Assembly: GCA_019915015.1 (NCBI GenBank)
Contig: JAHBBC010000018.1
Location: 948,501-1,012,500, forward strand
From: Auriscalpium vulgare
Taxonomy: Eukaryota > Basidiomycota > Agaricomycetes > Russulales > Auriscalpiaceae
DNA: 64,000 nt
Direction: 5' to 3'
Positions within the stretch are counted from its first letter, which is position 1. Every line of letters begins with the position of its first letter. Of the stretch, positions 43,393-54,945 are shown in pieces. Under the pieces are notes generated by a model. That model ran no database searches and had not been told where the DNA came from. It was given only the letters and a program-made list of their open reading frames with translations. The position numbers and the translations under genes are program-made.

Positions 43393-43860
43393 ATGCACTC
43401 GTCTTCCCTCCTTCCTCTCCTCTTCCCCACTTGTCCCGCCGCTGTCGCCACTGCCGCCACTCATATCAACATGACCAAAGCGACCAAGACGCCGCGCCAA
43501 TGCGCGGTTGCCAACTCACTGCACTCCAACACGCCCGCACTGCAAGTTGCGTTTGACGATGTGCCGCGCACCGGCACCACGTCACCGCGCCTAGCCGCGC
43601 GTGCTTGTGGGGAAGATAATGAGCAACAGCAGTGCAAGGAGAATGAGAGCGAGACGAACCCAAGGCGCTCAAGGCCAGTGAGTTCCTGCTTCGTCCACAC
43701 CCCGCACACCGCCTGCACATCCACATCCCCGCGCATACCCGCACGCTCTTCCCTGCACGCCCGCCCACCCGCGTCAGATGCTCCCGCGCCGCCATGTCAT
43801 CAACACGCCGCCCACGCTGCCCGACGTGTTGCAGCCTGAGCCATCGCCATGACGATGCCC
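43393..43860 (+). pseudogene. Gene fragment upstream of the inverted-repeat element
   Basis: The open frame has an internal Met at about 43470 (MTKATKTPRQCAVANSLHSN), then VAFDDVPRTGTTSPRLAAR and a polar, basic stretch (KENESETNPRRSRP) next to a possible donor. From there it becomes His/Pro-rich low complexity. The element insertion at 43861 (target GATGCCC) interrupts it; the sequence after 45832 is also low complexity in several frames. The call as a gene rests on composition only. Confidence 0.3.
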
Positions 43861-45832
43861 CAACACTGGGGAGTAGTTTAGTGCACTATGTCCCTACAGT
43901 TGTAACAAGTGGGTGGTGTCATAGGCAGGTAGGATAGTGACGTGCAAGTATAGGGCAGTATAGTGCACTATAGTGCATATATCAGTACTATAGTGTCCTT
44001 GGATGCACTATAGTAGTAGCATGACTATAAGGACCATTGTATTTTTTCACCAATATAATGGGCTTTGAAAATGTTATAAATAATGGTGTAGATGCACAGG
44101 TGGAACTGCTATATAGAGGTAATTTAGCAGAATACATCTGGTTAACGGTAGAGAGCTGTAGGGCAATCACTGGCCAATGGATCCCATGGGTTTATGTACT
44201 ATAGTGCATCAATAATATATTACAGAAATGCTGGGATATATGCACCTTCTCTCCTTTCAAATGAGCTCTATAAATTCGGATAATATTACAGCATGTGGCT
44301 TAGTAGAGTGCATATGTGACCTGAATTTACCAAAATACAGGGGGTCATTTCTGAGGAGTTGTGCAGTGCACACTGTATCAGATATTCATCTACTATAGTG
44401 ATATTATACTCTTTAAAGCTTTCTTAATTTGTTATGGGATGACTGGACATTTATAAATCATGAAGAAAAAGGTGAGCATATGTACCACGCATGCCACTGC
44501 TGTCTGAATTTATTATTTAAGACTAATGGCAAGCCGCACCAATGCATATATACTTATACACTATAGTGTTATTTAGCTTGCTTCTATCCTCAAACTTTTT
44601 CAGTACTGAATAGCTCCTCAATACTTGGGGAAACAAATTCCTAGATATTCCAGAGCACTATTACACCATGCCCCTTCCATCCCTGAACGTTTTGTGTTCT
44701 TGCATGCAATTGGTATATAGTAATATACTTCTGATCCTTTGATACAGCCTAAATGATCCATATGTCCCTGTCCCATCTATCCAAGCATATGTGTGAACTG
44801 AAATGATTATTTATTTTTCAATGAGCCATGATCCATGAAGCTTACTTGAGCACAAGCTCATCCTCTGTAAAAGAAATAGCCATTTATATTCATATGCCTG
44901 ATCATAAACTGGATCACCCTGGGACAAGGATACCTCAGACATTACAGGCTGTATGTGGAAGTACAGCACTTTCTGCCAACTCTAGATAGAATTCCCATAT
45001 TTTGAGCATTGGGTGGGGCATGGTCTGTGAATGCTCTATAATATCTGTGGATTATATTGACCAAGTACTGGAGAGCTATTGGACACATCATATGCTTTTG
45101 TGGCCAACCGATTAGATCACCACTATAGTGCACAAATCTATATGCCTTGGTGTGGCTCACCAATGGCTTCAGATATTATGATAAATTCAGACAGCAGTGG
45201 CATGTGTAGTACATATGCTCACCTTTTTCTTCATGATTTATGAATGTCCAGTCATCCCATAACAAATTAAGAAAGCTTTAAAGAGTATAATATCACTATA
45301 GTAGATGAATATCTGATACAGTGTGCACTGCACAACTCCTCAGAAATGACCCCCTGTATTCTGGTAAATTCAGGTCACATATGCACTCTACTAAGCCATA
45401 TGCTGTAATATTATCCGAATTTATAGAGCTCATTGGAAAGGAGAGAAGGTGCATATATCCCAGCATTTCTGTAATATATTATTGATGCACTATAGTACAT
45501 AAACCCATGGGATCCATTGGCCAGTGATTGCCCTACAGCTCTCTACCGTTAACCAGATATATTCTGCTAAATTACCTCTATATAGCAGTTCCACCTGTGC
45601 ATCGACACCATTATTTATAACATTTTCAAAGCCCATTATATTGGTGCAAAAATACAATGGTCCTTATAGTCATGCTACTACTATAGTGCATCCAAGGACA
45701 CTATAGTACTGATATATGCACTATAGTGCACTATACTGCCCTATACTTGCACTTCACTATCCTACCTGCCTATAACACCACCCACTTGTTACAACTGTAG
45801 GGACATAGTGAATAAACTAAGCCCCACAGCCC
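43861..45832. mobile_element. 1,972-bp long-inverted-repeat element, copy 1
   Basis: It starts CAACACTGGGGAGTAG and ends CTAAGCCCCACAGCCC, flanked by GATGCCC (43854-43860 and 45833-45839; 8 bp if the preceding C is counted). The arms (about 43861-44516 and 45180-45832) are inverted repeats of about 650 bp with a spacer of about 660 bp. No transposase ORF, so non-autonomous. Many ACTATAGT palindromes lie near the ends, as expected for subterminal binding sites. Near-identical to 52790-54761 (one T/G difference near 44047 noticed). The 7-8-bp duplication suggests the hAT or KDZ group. Confidence 0.9.
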
Positions 45833-47429
45833 GATGCCCTCGCGCTCTCCTTGCCCTGCCTTCAACACGCACGCTGCCAACTCTACACATGCGTGCGCAC
45901 CTCCCCTCATTGCAACCCCACTCCCACCTCGCTCTCAAGCGCACACTGCCTGCCCAACACACGCGCGCGTGTGCGCACCACCACGTCCCACGATGCCAAC
46001 GCCGCCTTCAACGCTGCCAGCCAGCCACGCTGTCATGTCGCCACGCCGCCGCCGCCTCGCTTGCGCATGTGTTGCCCTCCCACGCCCTCAACATCTTCAT
46101 GCCGCCCTGCACGCCGTTGTTACCGGCTCGCTGGCCCGCACGTCGTCATTCGGACGCATGCGGTGCTTTCCCAACGCGCGTGCAATCCTGCCACGTCACT
46201 GGGCCTCCGCCTCCACCTCTGTCCCCCATTCTCATGCACCACGTACACCACGGCCCGATTTACCTGCCACACGTGCTTGCCGATGCAAGCCCACGACACC
46301 GCCCAACTCCCACCTTCTCGCCCGCATCTCAACGGACGCGCACGCGCACGCGTTGGATCTGACCGCGCCTTGCTGCCACGTCACATGGTGCGCCACCGCG
46401 TTCTCTTCGCCCGCCGGCGCATCTCAATGCATGCACATGCCCGCACTGCCCTTTGCATCGGCGCGCACTTCGCTGCCACGTCACGGTGCGCCACTGCCTC
46501 GCTCGCCTCACGTGCATGGCGCCGCACCCCACCGCACCCCCGCTCCCGCCTCACCCCGCCAATGTGTTGCGTTCAATGCGCTCGCGCACTGCTATTGCCG
46601 CCGCCTTGTATTTACTTTACATTGCCGCCGCCTTGTATTTACTTAATATATTGCAATTCAATTGGGTGAATGAGAATGAATGATATTTGATATATAAATG
46701 ACATATCTATGAAAATGAATACAAATGATGGTTAATATATGAGTGATATGGACCGTATACAGAGGCTGCCAGAAAGATAGCCCATATAGCTCCATATAGC
46801 TCCACTAGGTTGCTATGGATTGAGTACATATGCTATGGTAGCTATCAGATGCTATAAATACCCCAGTGGTGCTATGGTAGCTATCGTAGCTATAAATAAC
46901 TATATATCCAAGCAGGGCAGCTATATAAGAACAGTAGCCTATATTATCGGACCAGTGGCTATGGAAAATTTAGATTTTTCAGATGCTGCATGTCATGTTT
47001 GGCTGTAAAAGTATCCTGGCACAGGATGTTATTCTACTACCTCTGTCCAGGTGAAGGCATAGGAGAGCTCTTTTGGAAGGTGGTCTTTATTAAGTACCCC
47101 CTGCCCGTGACCCGAAAAACGCGCAATCGGAGGCAGCTACGAATATTGCAAGTATTTTACAGATTTATCCAGATTTATCTGGCCCTGGGAAATCGTTTGT
47201 GTTTCGGCAGATTGCTCTTTTTAAAGAGGGTCTCTTTATAAAGTACCCCCTACAAATCCGCTGCTAGCGCTGCTAGACCGCCCTAGGGGGACCCTACATT
47301 GGCCCAATAGGGTCCACTATTCATTATTGACTGCTTTTGTATACAGGTCCATATTAATTATTACTGCTTTCCTACTAGGTGGGTACCTTTGTAAAGGAGC
47401 GGGTACATATATGTGTGTACCTTTATGAA
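45833..47429. other. C-rich low-complexity region, then AT-rich spacer
   Basis: 45840-46590 is rich in CAC, CGC and GCC triplets, and three frames stay open at once, so it is not convincing as coding. A 27-bp tandem pair with CCGCCGCCTTGTATTTACTT lies at 46594-46645. About 46760-46900 has TAGCTCCATATAGCTCC and GCTATGG repeats. TTTATTAAGTACCCCCT at about 47085 and TTTATAAAGTACCCCCT at 47234 are near-direct repeats. No gene supported. Confidence 0.5.
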
Positions 47430-47433
47430 TATA

Positions 47434-49610
47434 CTACAGTGACTGGTGGACTATGACAGTCATTGTTGGTGGCGGAGACGATTCACTGTAGCCGTGCGCA
47501 TAAGTCATTGGGCATAGAGCGGATGTCACCATGTCCGGCAGCTTCGTCCCGTACCACTTCCAATTCCTGTCTCGGAGCGCAATCACAGCCTCCAGAGAGC
47601 TGGGAAGTTGATATGGCATTGCGGCAGCTGCTGATGCCCCTCTGTGCGCAGCCAAGAACTTGGTGGTGATGGTCAGGGCTCGGAGGTGCTTACAGGCGCC
47701 TCCTCAATGCAGCCAGTCAGGGCATGTGCAATTTGCTGAGCCTGAGGAATGAATGGTGAGCCAGTACCGACGGTACGAACTGTCGGACATGTCTGCATGG
47801 GCCGTGGCGCAAGAAGCCCAAGTTTTGAAGGGCCGATGGTCTTCCAGCAAAAGCAGTTGGCCGCAGTTGACAATGTCGGTGGCGGAAGTGTCTCGGCTGG
47901 TATCGGCGGTGTAATACGAGCCTGAGACCGGGCTTGTAATAGGCAGGGCATTCGCCTTCCCTTTACCAAGTGCAGTGCCCGGAATGTCAGAGGGGAATCG
48001 TGAGGCAAGCCAGCCCTGAAAGTTGGAGTTGAGGCAAAGTCAAGCAAATAGTCGTGGGAGGATGATGAAGACTATATGGTGTGCTAGGACATCTGCACAG
48101 AGACGGGATTTGGAGTGTTGCTCCAATGCAACTTCTTTGTTCTTCAGCTTCCCATTGAAGGATTCCAGGTGATTTGTCGTGGTGAGGATAAGGTTGATGC
48201 GGATGTTCAGCCGCTGAGCTGCGGTGGTCCGTCTGAACGCGGACCAGCTCTGCCAGAGTCCAACTGGCATCCAATAGCTCTTCAAGTACTGCAGATATCA
48301 AAGCCCCGCCTGGCAAATAGCCTGAGACCCTGGAGCCTTGGAGAGGTCGGTGAAGGACGAGATCTGGACCTCGAGCATCGCCAGCACAACGACGTGGTCC
48401 GTACTTGCAATCAGGCTGTACGCGACTCGTCAGACAAGGATATAAGGCAGATGGGGACAAGACATGTACGCGCTTTCCAGTGTTCAGATTTGGGTGAGAA
48501 CCACGTCCTTGATTGTTGTTCGCCCTTCTGGCACTGAAGCTTTCAAGACCTCGGCTCGTTTGTTCCCCCAACACTGCTTGACATGAAATAGACAGAGGAG
48601 AAGGATGATGAGGGGCCAGACTTCAAGGGGCCCACCTCGCTCCCTTGAATCGGTGTCAGAGATGGCGAGCCGTGGGAAGAAAATGCGGCCCAGTGCAAGA
48701 GGCCGGGAGGACAGCCAGGTCTTCCAAGAAAGCAGAATGCTCTTGATGATCACGGTGTTGTAGCCAGCATGGGTGGCCTTCGGGCCTGTGGGCGCCGAGA
48801 AGAGTATCATGGTGACGGAGACGCCCTTCCGGTGGTTGTCAAGCCCCATGAGAATCCACACCAGCAGCCGAACCAAAGAGAGCCCGAAAGTGCCGTCGAT
48901 AATCAGTCGGGATTCATGGACATAGCTCCAGGCAGCCTCCTCCATCTCTGGAGTGCAGATGCCCAATTTAAAGATATCGTTGGTAGAGATGCGAGACTCG
49001 TAGAGAAAGACGGAGTGGTGGAAGGCCGGCCGGAAGCCTTTGCCATTCTTGTCGAGCCATGCATCAATATTGACCTCGGCTGGCTGTCGAACATTGATTC
49101 CCTGAGCGAGGTGGTGTGCTCTGTACAGGCTTCGGAAGTCGCTGCTCAGAAGCTCGTATAGGACATTGGCCTTGAGAGGATCAGTTGTTGCCTGATCGCG
49201 ATATTGCCGGGCTGTATACAGTGCTACGTTCCGGCTCTGGATGGATGTTATGCTATGGGCTTGGTCGAGTCAATCAGACTTACATGTCAGAAGTTTCGCT
49301 CGTACCTTGCTCCGTCCTTCAGTTGTTGAAGCGCAACCTCTCTAACATGGTCATGGAGGGGAATTGCCGGGATCCGCTTCATTGTGGACTTTGAGCAGGC
49401 ATCGTTATGCTCCAGGAAGGAGACGACACGAAGGAGGACACCACCTCCGTATGTTACATCCGCATGGGCAAGGCAGCCCGTGAAGTCGTATGGGACCGCC
49501 CGTGGCCACTCCTTCTTGGATGGGGATGCATTGTTCTGTTCCTTTTTCTTGCCTTCATTTGCTCAACGGGCATCTTTATTGTAGCCGCAACGGCTTCAAG
49601 ATTATATTAA
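47434..49610 (-). pseudogene. MULE-like transposase with SWIM finger, stop-interrupted
   Basis: Pieces run in order on the minus strand. They are KKEWPRAVPYDFTGCLAHAD and LLRVVSFLEHNDACSKSTMK near 49.4 kb, an intron ending about 49230, then NVALYTARQYRDQATTDPLK and HHSVFLYESRISTNDIFKLG. The transposase core follows: SRLIIDGTFGLSL (first Asp), RLAISDTDSRERGG (second Asp), LLCLFHVKQCW (Cys/His), TTTNHLESFNGKLKNK (Glu). A SWIM finger CTCPDWLH...GGACKHLRAL ends it, in which a TGA (47706-47704, minus) replaces the expected TGG Trp. The stop would remove the second half of the finger, so this copy is probably dead. DDE MULE enzymes cut and paste long-TIR elements; the TIRs were not found. Confidence 0.75.
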
Positions 49611-49635
49611 GAAGCTGAGGGTGATATGGGATAGT

Positions 49636-50056
49636 TCACCATAGTACAACAACCCTGTACCTTTGCGGCTTCCATTTCCTGCTCCACTGCACCGCCCACC
49701 AACTTTCCAGGGCTTGCCTGGCCTCCTGGTCCAGCCCGTACGTCTCCAGGAGCTGCCTCGCAGCGGCCTGGTTGCTCTCCGTTGAGGAGAAGGTCTGTCG
49801 GATTTCCCGGCCTGCGTCGTATAGCACCTGGATGTTGTCCTTCTGCTGCTGGGAATATGGCAGGTATTTGAGCGGCAGCTGTGGGTTGAACCTTGAGAAT
49901 TTGAATGTCTGTTTGGGACCGAGCACATACCTTCACGGGCCCTTGTCCCGAGAGGTCCAGATTCGTCGTTGTGCAGTTGCTTGAGGTGAACGGGTCATCC
50001 GGCCCCGCAGCCGCCATCACCTCGCCGCCTGCGTTGAGGTGGAATAGCTTGGGCAT
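49636..50056 (-). pseudogene. Uncharacterised frame-shifted ORF next to the MULE
   Basis: MPKLFHLNAGGEVMAAAGPD to LDLSGQGPVK is in one frame. KQTFKFSRFNPQLPLKYLPY, QQQKDNIQVLYDAGREIRQT and ALESWWAVQWSRKWKPQRYR follow in another, with the shift near 49930. Either a short intron or a 1-base indel joins them. It is upstream of, and collinear with, the MULE gene, so it could be a second gene of that element. No family recognised. Confidence 0.45.
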
Positions 50057-50848
50057 GTCAGTTCGGTTGGTGTTCGAAGGAAGGGCGGGGATGGGCGAGT
50101 CCTGTCATTGAACCCGTTTTACCCTGTCCGGCGAAGGGAGAACAGCCTGCAAGGAATATCCGCTGCGCTGCTGCCTAGGCCGGATGCCAGTGTGAACCGC
50201 GGACAAGGGGTGCAAGGAGATTTACCAAGCGTACCAAGCACACTTGCCAGCCATTGCATCACCAAGGTTGGAGGTGTCGACAGGCTGTAAGTTGTCGGGG
50301 GCATCTGCGGGGAACATCTCAGCCTGAATGTCCGAAATTCGAGGCGGAGGACGCACCTGGACGAACAGCTGCATTGCCTATCTCACTCGTTGCGCATCCG
50401 TGGTTCACGGAAACTGCTGTCTGCACCACACGGCGAGGACGGCAAGGCATCAGGTGGAAACTGTAGAGGCTGTCAGTAACAAAATTTCTGTTCATCTGAG
50501 GCGAGGACGCACCACAAAACCTACCGGTGTTCCCCAGCTGGCCTGCTGCTCATTCATAGTTGACAGCAGCGCCGGGCGTCCGAGGGGATCATCAACTGCG
50601 GGTCTTGTTGATCCTCACCGTTCGAGCGCACCAATCTTGACTGTGTGAGCGCGTCCCGTGGCCAAACTGGGACGACGGGGGGATCCGCGACGAGGACAAG
50701 TTGCGGAGGGAGAGCGGAGGGTGGGGCGTGGTCTGGAGCATGGGCTGGTCACCCTGTCATCTCTTGGTCGCAGCTGGCCAATAAGCGCCCATGATCGCTG
50801 GACTTGGCGGCTTCTGATGCCGTAGCTATGTGTGCAGGCTCGTAGTCC
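50057..50848. other. No supported gene
   Basis: Short frames on both strands without coding continuity. Possibly more remnants of the MULE neighbourhood. Confidence 0.35.
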
Positions 50849-51590
50849 ATAATCTTTTCTGTTGGCCCTGGGAAAACACATAGACAACCATACAGTACAT
50901 GTATGATTTAGACTTACATGGAGACCATTTATACAGACTGTCCTAAGCCCAGTCTATTGGATTGCCAACTGGACAGGACCCAAAGGTATCTGATAAGGAA
51001 TATCCTATATTCATGATCTTCTTTACCTAAGCAACAAAACTTCTGAAATACTTGAGGATTTTCTCGACCAAGCACTGGAGAGCTATTAAGCACACCATTC
51101 TTTTGGGCCAAAGCATATAAATAATGAATATATATACTGAATGCAGCTTACATATGGCTTCAATGAATAACATGGTAAATGGGAAAAGTAATGGTAGACA
51201 CTGATCCTATTTTGACTGTGCATCTACAGCAGTCAGAACATGCCAAATGTATTCAAAAGTAGTCCAGATATGTATATCAATACTATTTCAATAGCATAAA
51301 TACTAAAAGAAATTGTGTTTGAGAAGAATTGAGACAGGGCTTGGGTCATGTAAAAATTACTATAAGTCTTGAATTGTTGACAGCTATCTGTGTACAAATT
51401 TTTGTTGCTTAGGTAAAGAAGATCATGACTACAGGATATTCCTTATCAGATACTTTTGGTTTCGTCCAGCTGGCAATCCAATAGACTGGGCTTAGGACAG
51501 TCTGTATAAATAGTCTCCATGTAAGTCTAAATCATACATGTACTGTATGGTTGTCTATGGGTTTTCCCAGGGCCTACAGAAAGGATTATA
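50849..51590. mobile_element. Non-autonomous TIR element, about 740 bp
   Basis: Long terminal inverted repeats: the left arm starts ATAATCTTTTCTGTTGGCCC then TGGGAAAAC, and the right arm ends GTTTTCCCAGGGCC then TACAGAAAGGATTAT. The arms extend inward about 190 bp (left to about 51045, right from about 51405), including CATACAGTACATGTATG and CTTTACCTAAGCAACAAAA with their complements. The AT-rich core has no ORF. A MITE-like element; the autonomous partner is not in this window. Confidence 0.78.
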
Positions 51591-51960
51591 TACCAGCACA
51601 AATGATTAAAAATGGCATTTCTTGGGACTGTGGGAATATATAGACGCGTGGGAATAGTTATTGGCTAGAAACCAACGCCCCCAATTATATTCCGATTTCT
51701 CCGTATTATTCCCTATTTTTCCAAGCCCTACGGGCAGCTATTTGTAGTACTGGTAACCATTTAAAATGATTTATTTATGTCCTGTACCCGTGTGAACCAA
51801 CGCATACTGAATATTTTCAACATTTTATCAGATTATAGCCAATTTTTTCGTAGCCAATAGGATCACAACATTTTTACCGTCGGAATCATTTTAAATATCT
51901 CCTATGCCGACCCATTTGAAATGATATCCTTATCGGTCAATCTTTGAAACTAGCACACCA
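51591..51960. other. AT-rich spacer
   Basis: No gene or repeat seen. Possibly the promoter side of the coiled-coil gene that follows. Confidence 0.35.
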
Positions 51961-52789
51961 ATGACTATCAGTGTTATTTCTTATTATACTACAGGGACTG
52001 GTGCCTCCCGTTGCTGGCGTTGGCGCCCGTCGTGTTGGTGGCGCCCGGGCCGCTGCCGCCTGGCCTGCCGCTGCCGCCCCCGCCACCGCCCCCCCGCCCC
52101 CGCCACCGCCCCCGCCACCTCCGCCACCTACAAGTTCCTGCAAGGCATCTTGCTTGCGGAAGCCACACCCGATGTGTTTGCCGCTGGCCACCAGGCTGGC
52201 CTTCTCGCTGAGGTCGATGCCCTCAAGAGGAATCTAAATGCAACGGAGATGGTCTGCGTGAGCCTGACCGCGGATGTCAAGGGGCTTGAAAAAACAAGTG
52301 AGCCCCTTCTCAGATAATTTTGCAGCGTACCTCTCACCTTGCAATCAGTCAAGACATCTCAGAACCCTCACGCGTTGCCCCATGCCGGCGACATGACGGC
52401 TCAGCAGGTTGAAGCTGTTGTGCAAGGCGCCACCTCTGAGCTTCAGGACAACATGCGTAAGGTCCTCGACCGCTTGGACAAGGTGGAGAACGACGCTGCT
52501 GAGAAAGACCGCAAGCACGAAGCGCTCGAGGCCTCGTTTGACAAAGTGAGCCCTCCACCGCCGTCACCTGGATACACCGCTGACAGGACCGCAGCTACTT
52601 CGGGACCTCAATCTTGTCCAGACACGCCAACTCCTCTCCTGGACCCAAAGTATCATATATAGGCTTAGCTCCGCCGAGCCCCCCGTAAAGGTGAAAAGCT
52701 GCTGACGTATGGAGTCGACAACATCAAGAAGATAACCCAGGAGGTTAATCAGAGTGCCTTCGCGAAGGGGGGGAGGGTCCGGATCGGGG
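51961..52789 (+). pseudogene. Coiled-coil gene, 5' part, split by an inverted-repeat element
   Basis: After a Pro-rich low-complexity stretch (CCGCCACC repeats, 52075-52130) come exons YKFLQGILLAEATPDVFAAG, LLAEVDALKRNLNATEMVCV, then GDMTAQQVEAVVQGATSELQ and DNMRKVLDRLDKVENDAAEK, a clear charged coiled coil. After the donor AAAGTGAGCC (52542) the next exon starts LLRDLNLVQTRQLLSWTQSI; a 1-base shift in a C6 run (about 52680) precedes KLLTYGVDNIKKITQEVNQS and GGRVRIG. The element enters at 52790 within this exon. First exon and start not found. Confidence 0.55.
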
Positions 52790-54761
52790 CAACACTGGGG
52801 AGTAGTTTAGTGCACTATGTCCCTACAGTTGTAACAAGTGGGTGGTGTCATAGGCAGGTAGGATAGTGACGTGCAAGTATAGGGCAGTATAGTGCACTAT
52901 AGTGCATATATCAGTACTATAGTGTCCTTGGATGCACTATAGTAGTAGCATGACTATAAGGACCATTGTATTTTTGCACCAATATAATGGGCTTTGAAAA
53001 TGTTATAAATAATGGTGTAGATGCACAGGTGGAACTGCTATATAGAGGTAATTTAGCAGAATACATCTGGTTAACGGTAGAGAGCTGTAGGGCAATCACT
53101 GGCCAATGGATCCCATGGGTTTATGTACTATAGTGCATCAATAATATATTACAGAAATGCTGGGATATATGCACCTTCTCTCCTTTCAAATGAGCTCTAT
53201 AAATTCGGATAATATTACAGCATGTGGCTTAGTAGAGTGCATATGTGACCTGAATTTACCAAAATACAGGGGGTCATTTCTGAGGAGTTGTGCAGTGCAC
53301 ACTGTATCAGATATTCATCTACTATAGTGATATTATACTCTTTAAAGCTTTCTTAATTTGTTATGGGATGACTGGACATTTATAAATCATGAAGAAAAAG
53401 GTGAGCATATGTACCACGCATGCCACTGCTGTCTGAATTTATTATTTAAGACTAATGGCAAGCCGCACCAATGCATATATACTTATACACTATAGTGTTA
53501 TTTAGCTTGCTTCTATCCTCAAACTTTTTCAGTACTGAATAGCTCCTCAATACTTGGGGAAACAAATTCCTAGATATTCCAGAGCACTATTACACCATGC
53601 CCCTTCCATCCCTGAACGTTTTGTGTTCTTGCATGCAATTGGTATATAGTAATATACTTCTGATCCTTTGATACAGCCTAAATGATCCATATGTCCCTGT
53701 CCCATCTATCCAAGCATATGTGTGAACTGAAATGATTATTTATTTTTCAATGAGCCATGATCCATGAAGCTTACTTGAGCACAAGCTCATCCTCTGTAAA
53801 AGAAATAGCCATTTATATTCATATGCCTGATCATAAACTGGATCACCCTGGGACAAGGATACCTCAGACATTACAGGCTGTATGTGGAAGTACAGCACTT
53901 TCTGCCAACTCTAGATAGAATTCCCATATTTTGAGCATTGGGTGGGGCATGGTCTGTGAATGCTCTATAATATCTGTGGATTATATTGACCAAGTACTGG
54001 AGAGCTATTGGACACATCATATGCTTTTGTGGCCAACCGATTAGATCACCACTATAGTGCACAAATCTATATGCCTTGGTGTGGCTCACCAATGGCTTCA
54101 GATATTATGATAAATTCAGACAGCAGTGGCATGTGTAGTACATATGCTCACCTTTTTCTTCATGATTTATGAATGTCCAGTCATCCCATAACAAATTAAG
54201 AAAGCTTTAAAGAGTATAATATCACTATAGTAGATGAATATCTGATACAGTGTGCACTGCACAACTCCTCAGAAATGACCCCCTGTATTCTGGTAAATTC
54301 AGGTCACATATGCACTCTACTAAGCCATATGCTGTAATATTATCCGAATTTATAGAGCTCATTGGAAAGGAGAGAAGGTGCATATATCCCAGCATTTCTG
54401 TAATATATTATTGATGCACTATAGTACATAAACCCATGGGATCCATTGGCCAGTGATTGCCCTACAGCTCTCTACCGTTAACCAGATATATTCTGCTAAA
54501 TTACCTCTATATAGCAGTTCCACCTGTGCATCGACACCATTATTTATAACATTTTCAAAGCCCATTATATTGGTGCAAAAATACAATGGTCCTTATAGTC
54601 ATGCTACTACTATAGTGCATCCAAGGACACTATAGTACTGATATATGCACTATAGTGCACTATACTGCCCTATACTTGCACTTCACTATCCTACCTGCCT
54701 ATAACACCACCCACTTGTTACAACTGTAGGGACATAGTGAATAAACTAAGCCCCACAGCCC
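52790..54761. mobile_element. 1,972-bp long-inverted-repeat element, copy 2
   Basis: Same length, ends and arms as 43861-45832. Flanked by ATCGGGG at 52783-52789 and 54762-54768. Removing the element and one duplication restores the frame RVRIG to EKAVLQALGADGLRKAG of the coiled-coil gene, confirming an insertion into an exon. The high identity to the other copy indicates recent activity driven by a transposase elsewhere. Confidence 0.92.
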
Positions 54762-54945
54762 ATCGGGGAGAAGGCTGTCCTCCAGGCCCTGGGTGCCGAT
54801 GGCCTGAGGAAGGCCGGTAACGATCTCGCCCATCCCGGCAGACAGGCGGTCTACAAGGCAGCGGAGCGCGTCGGAGATGTGCTGGGGTGCAGTGACCTGT
54901 TGAGAGGGATGAAGGACTTTGTGGCCTCTGCCAGGCACTTCTGAT
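54762..54945 (+). pseudogene. Coiled-coil gene, 3' part
   Basis: Continues the split exon: EKAVLQALGADGLRKAGNDL, AHPGRQAVYKAAERVGDVLG, LLRGMKDFVASARHF-stop. Helical, with a basic start. No known domain. Confidence 0.55.

Noticed and set aside
44000..45710. Small ORFs inside the 1,972-bp elements, repeated in each copy and arm
   Set aside because: They are below 75 codons, AT-rich, and repeated only because the arms are inverted repeats. No transposase motif.
45834..46669. Two overlapping open frames of about 270 codons in the C-rich region
   Set aside because: Several frames stay open together because of CAC/CGC/GCC bias; His/Pro/Ala low complexity with no motif.
51970..52240. Poly-proline protein (CCGCC repeats)
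   Set aside because: Three frames are open over the repeat and only the frame leading into the coiled coil is supported downstream; treated as part of that gene or its leader.
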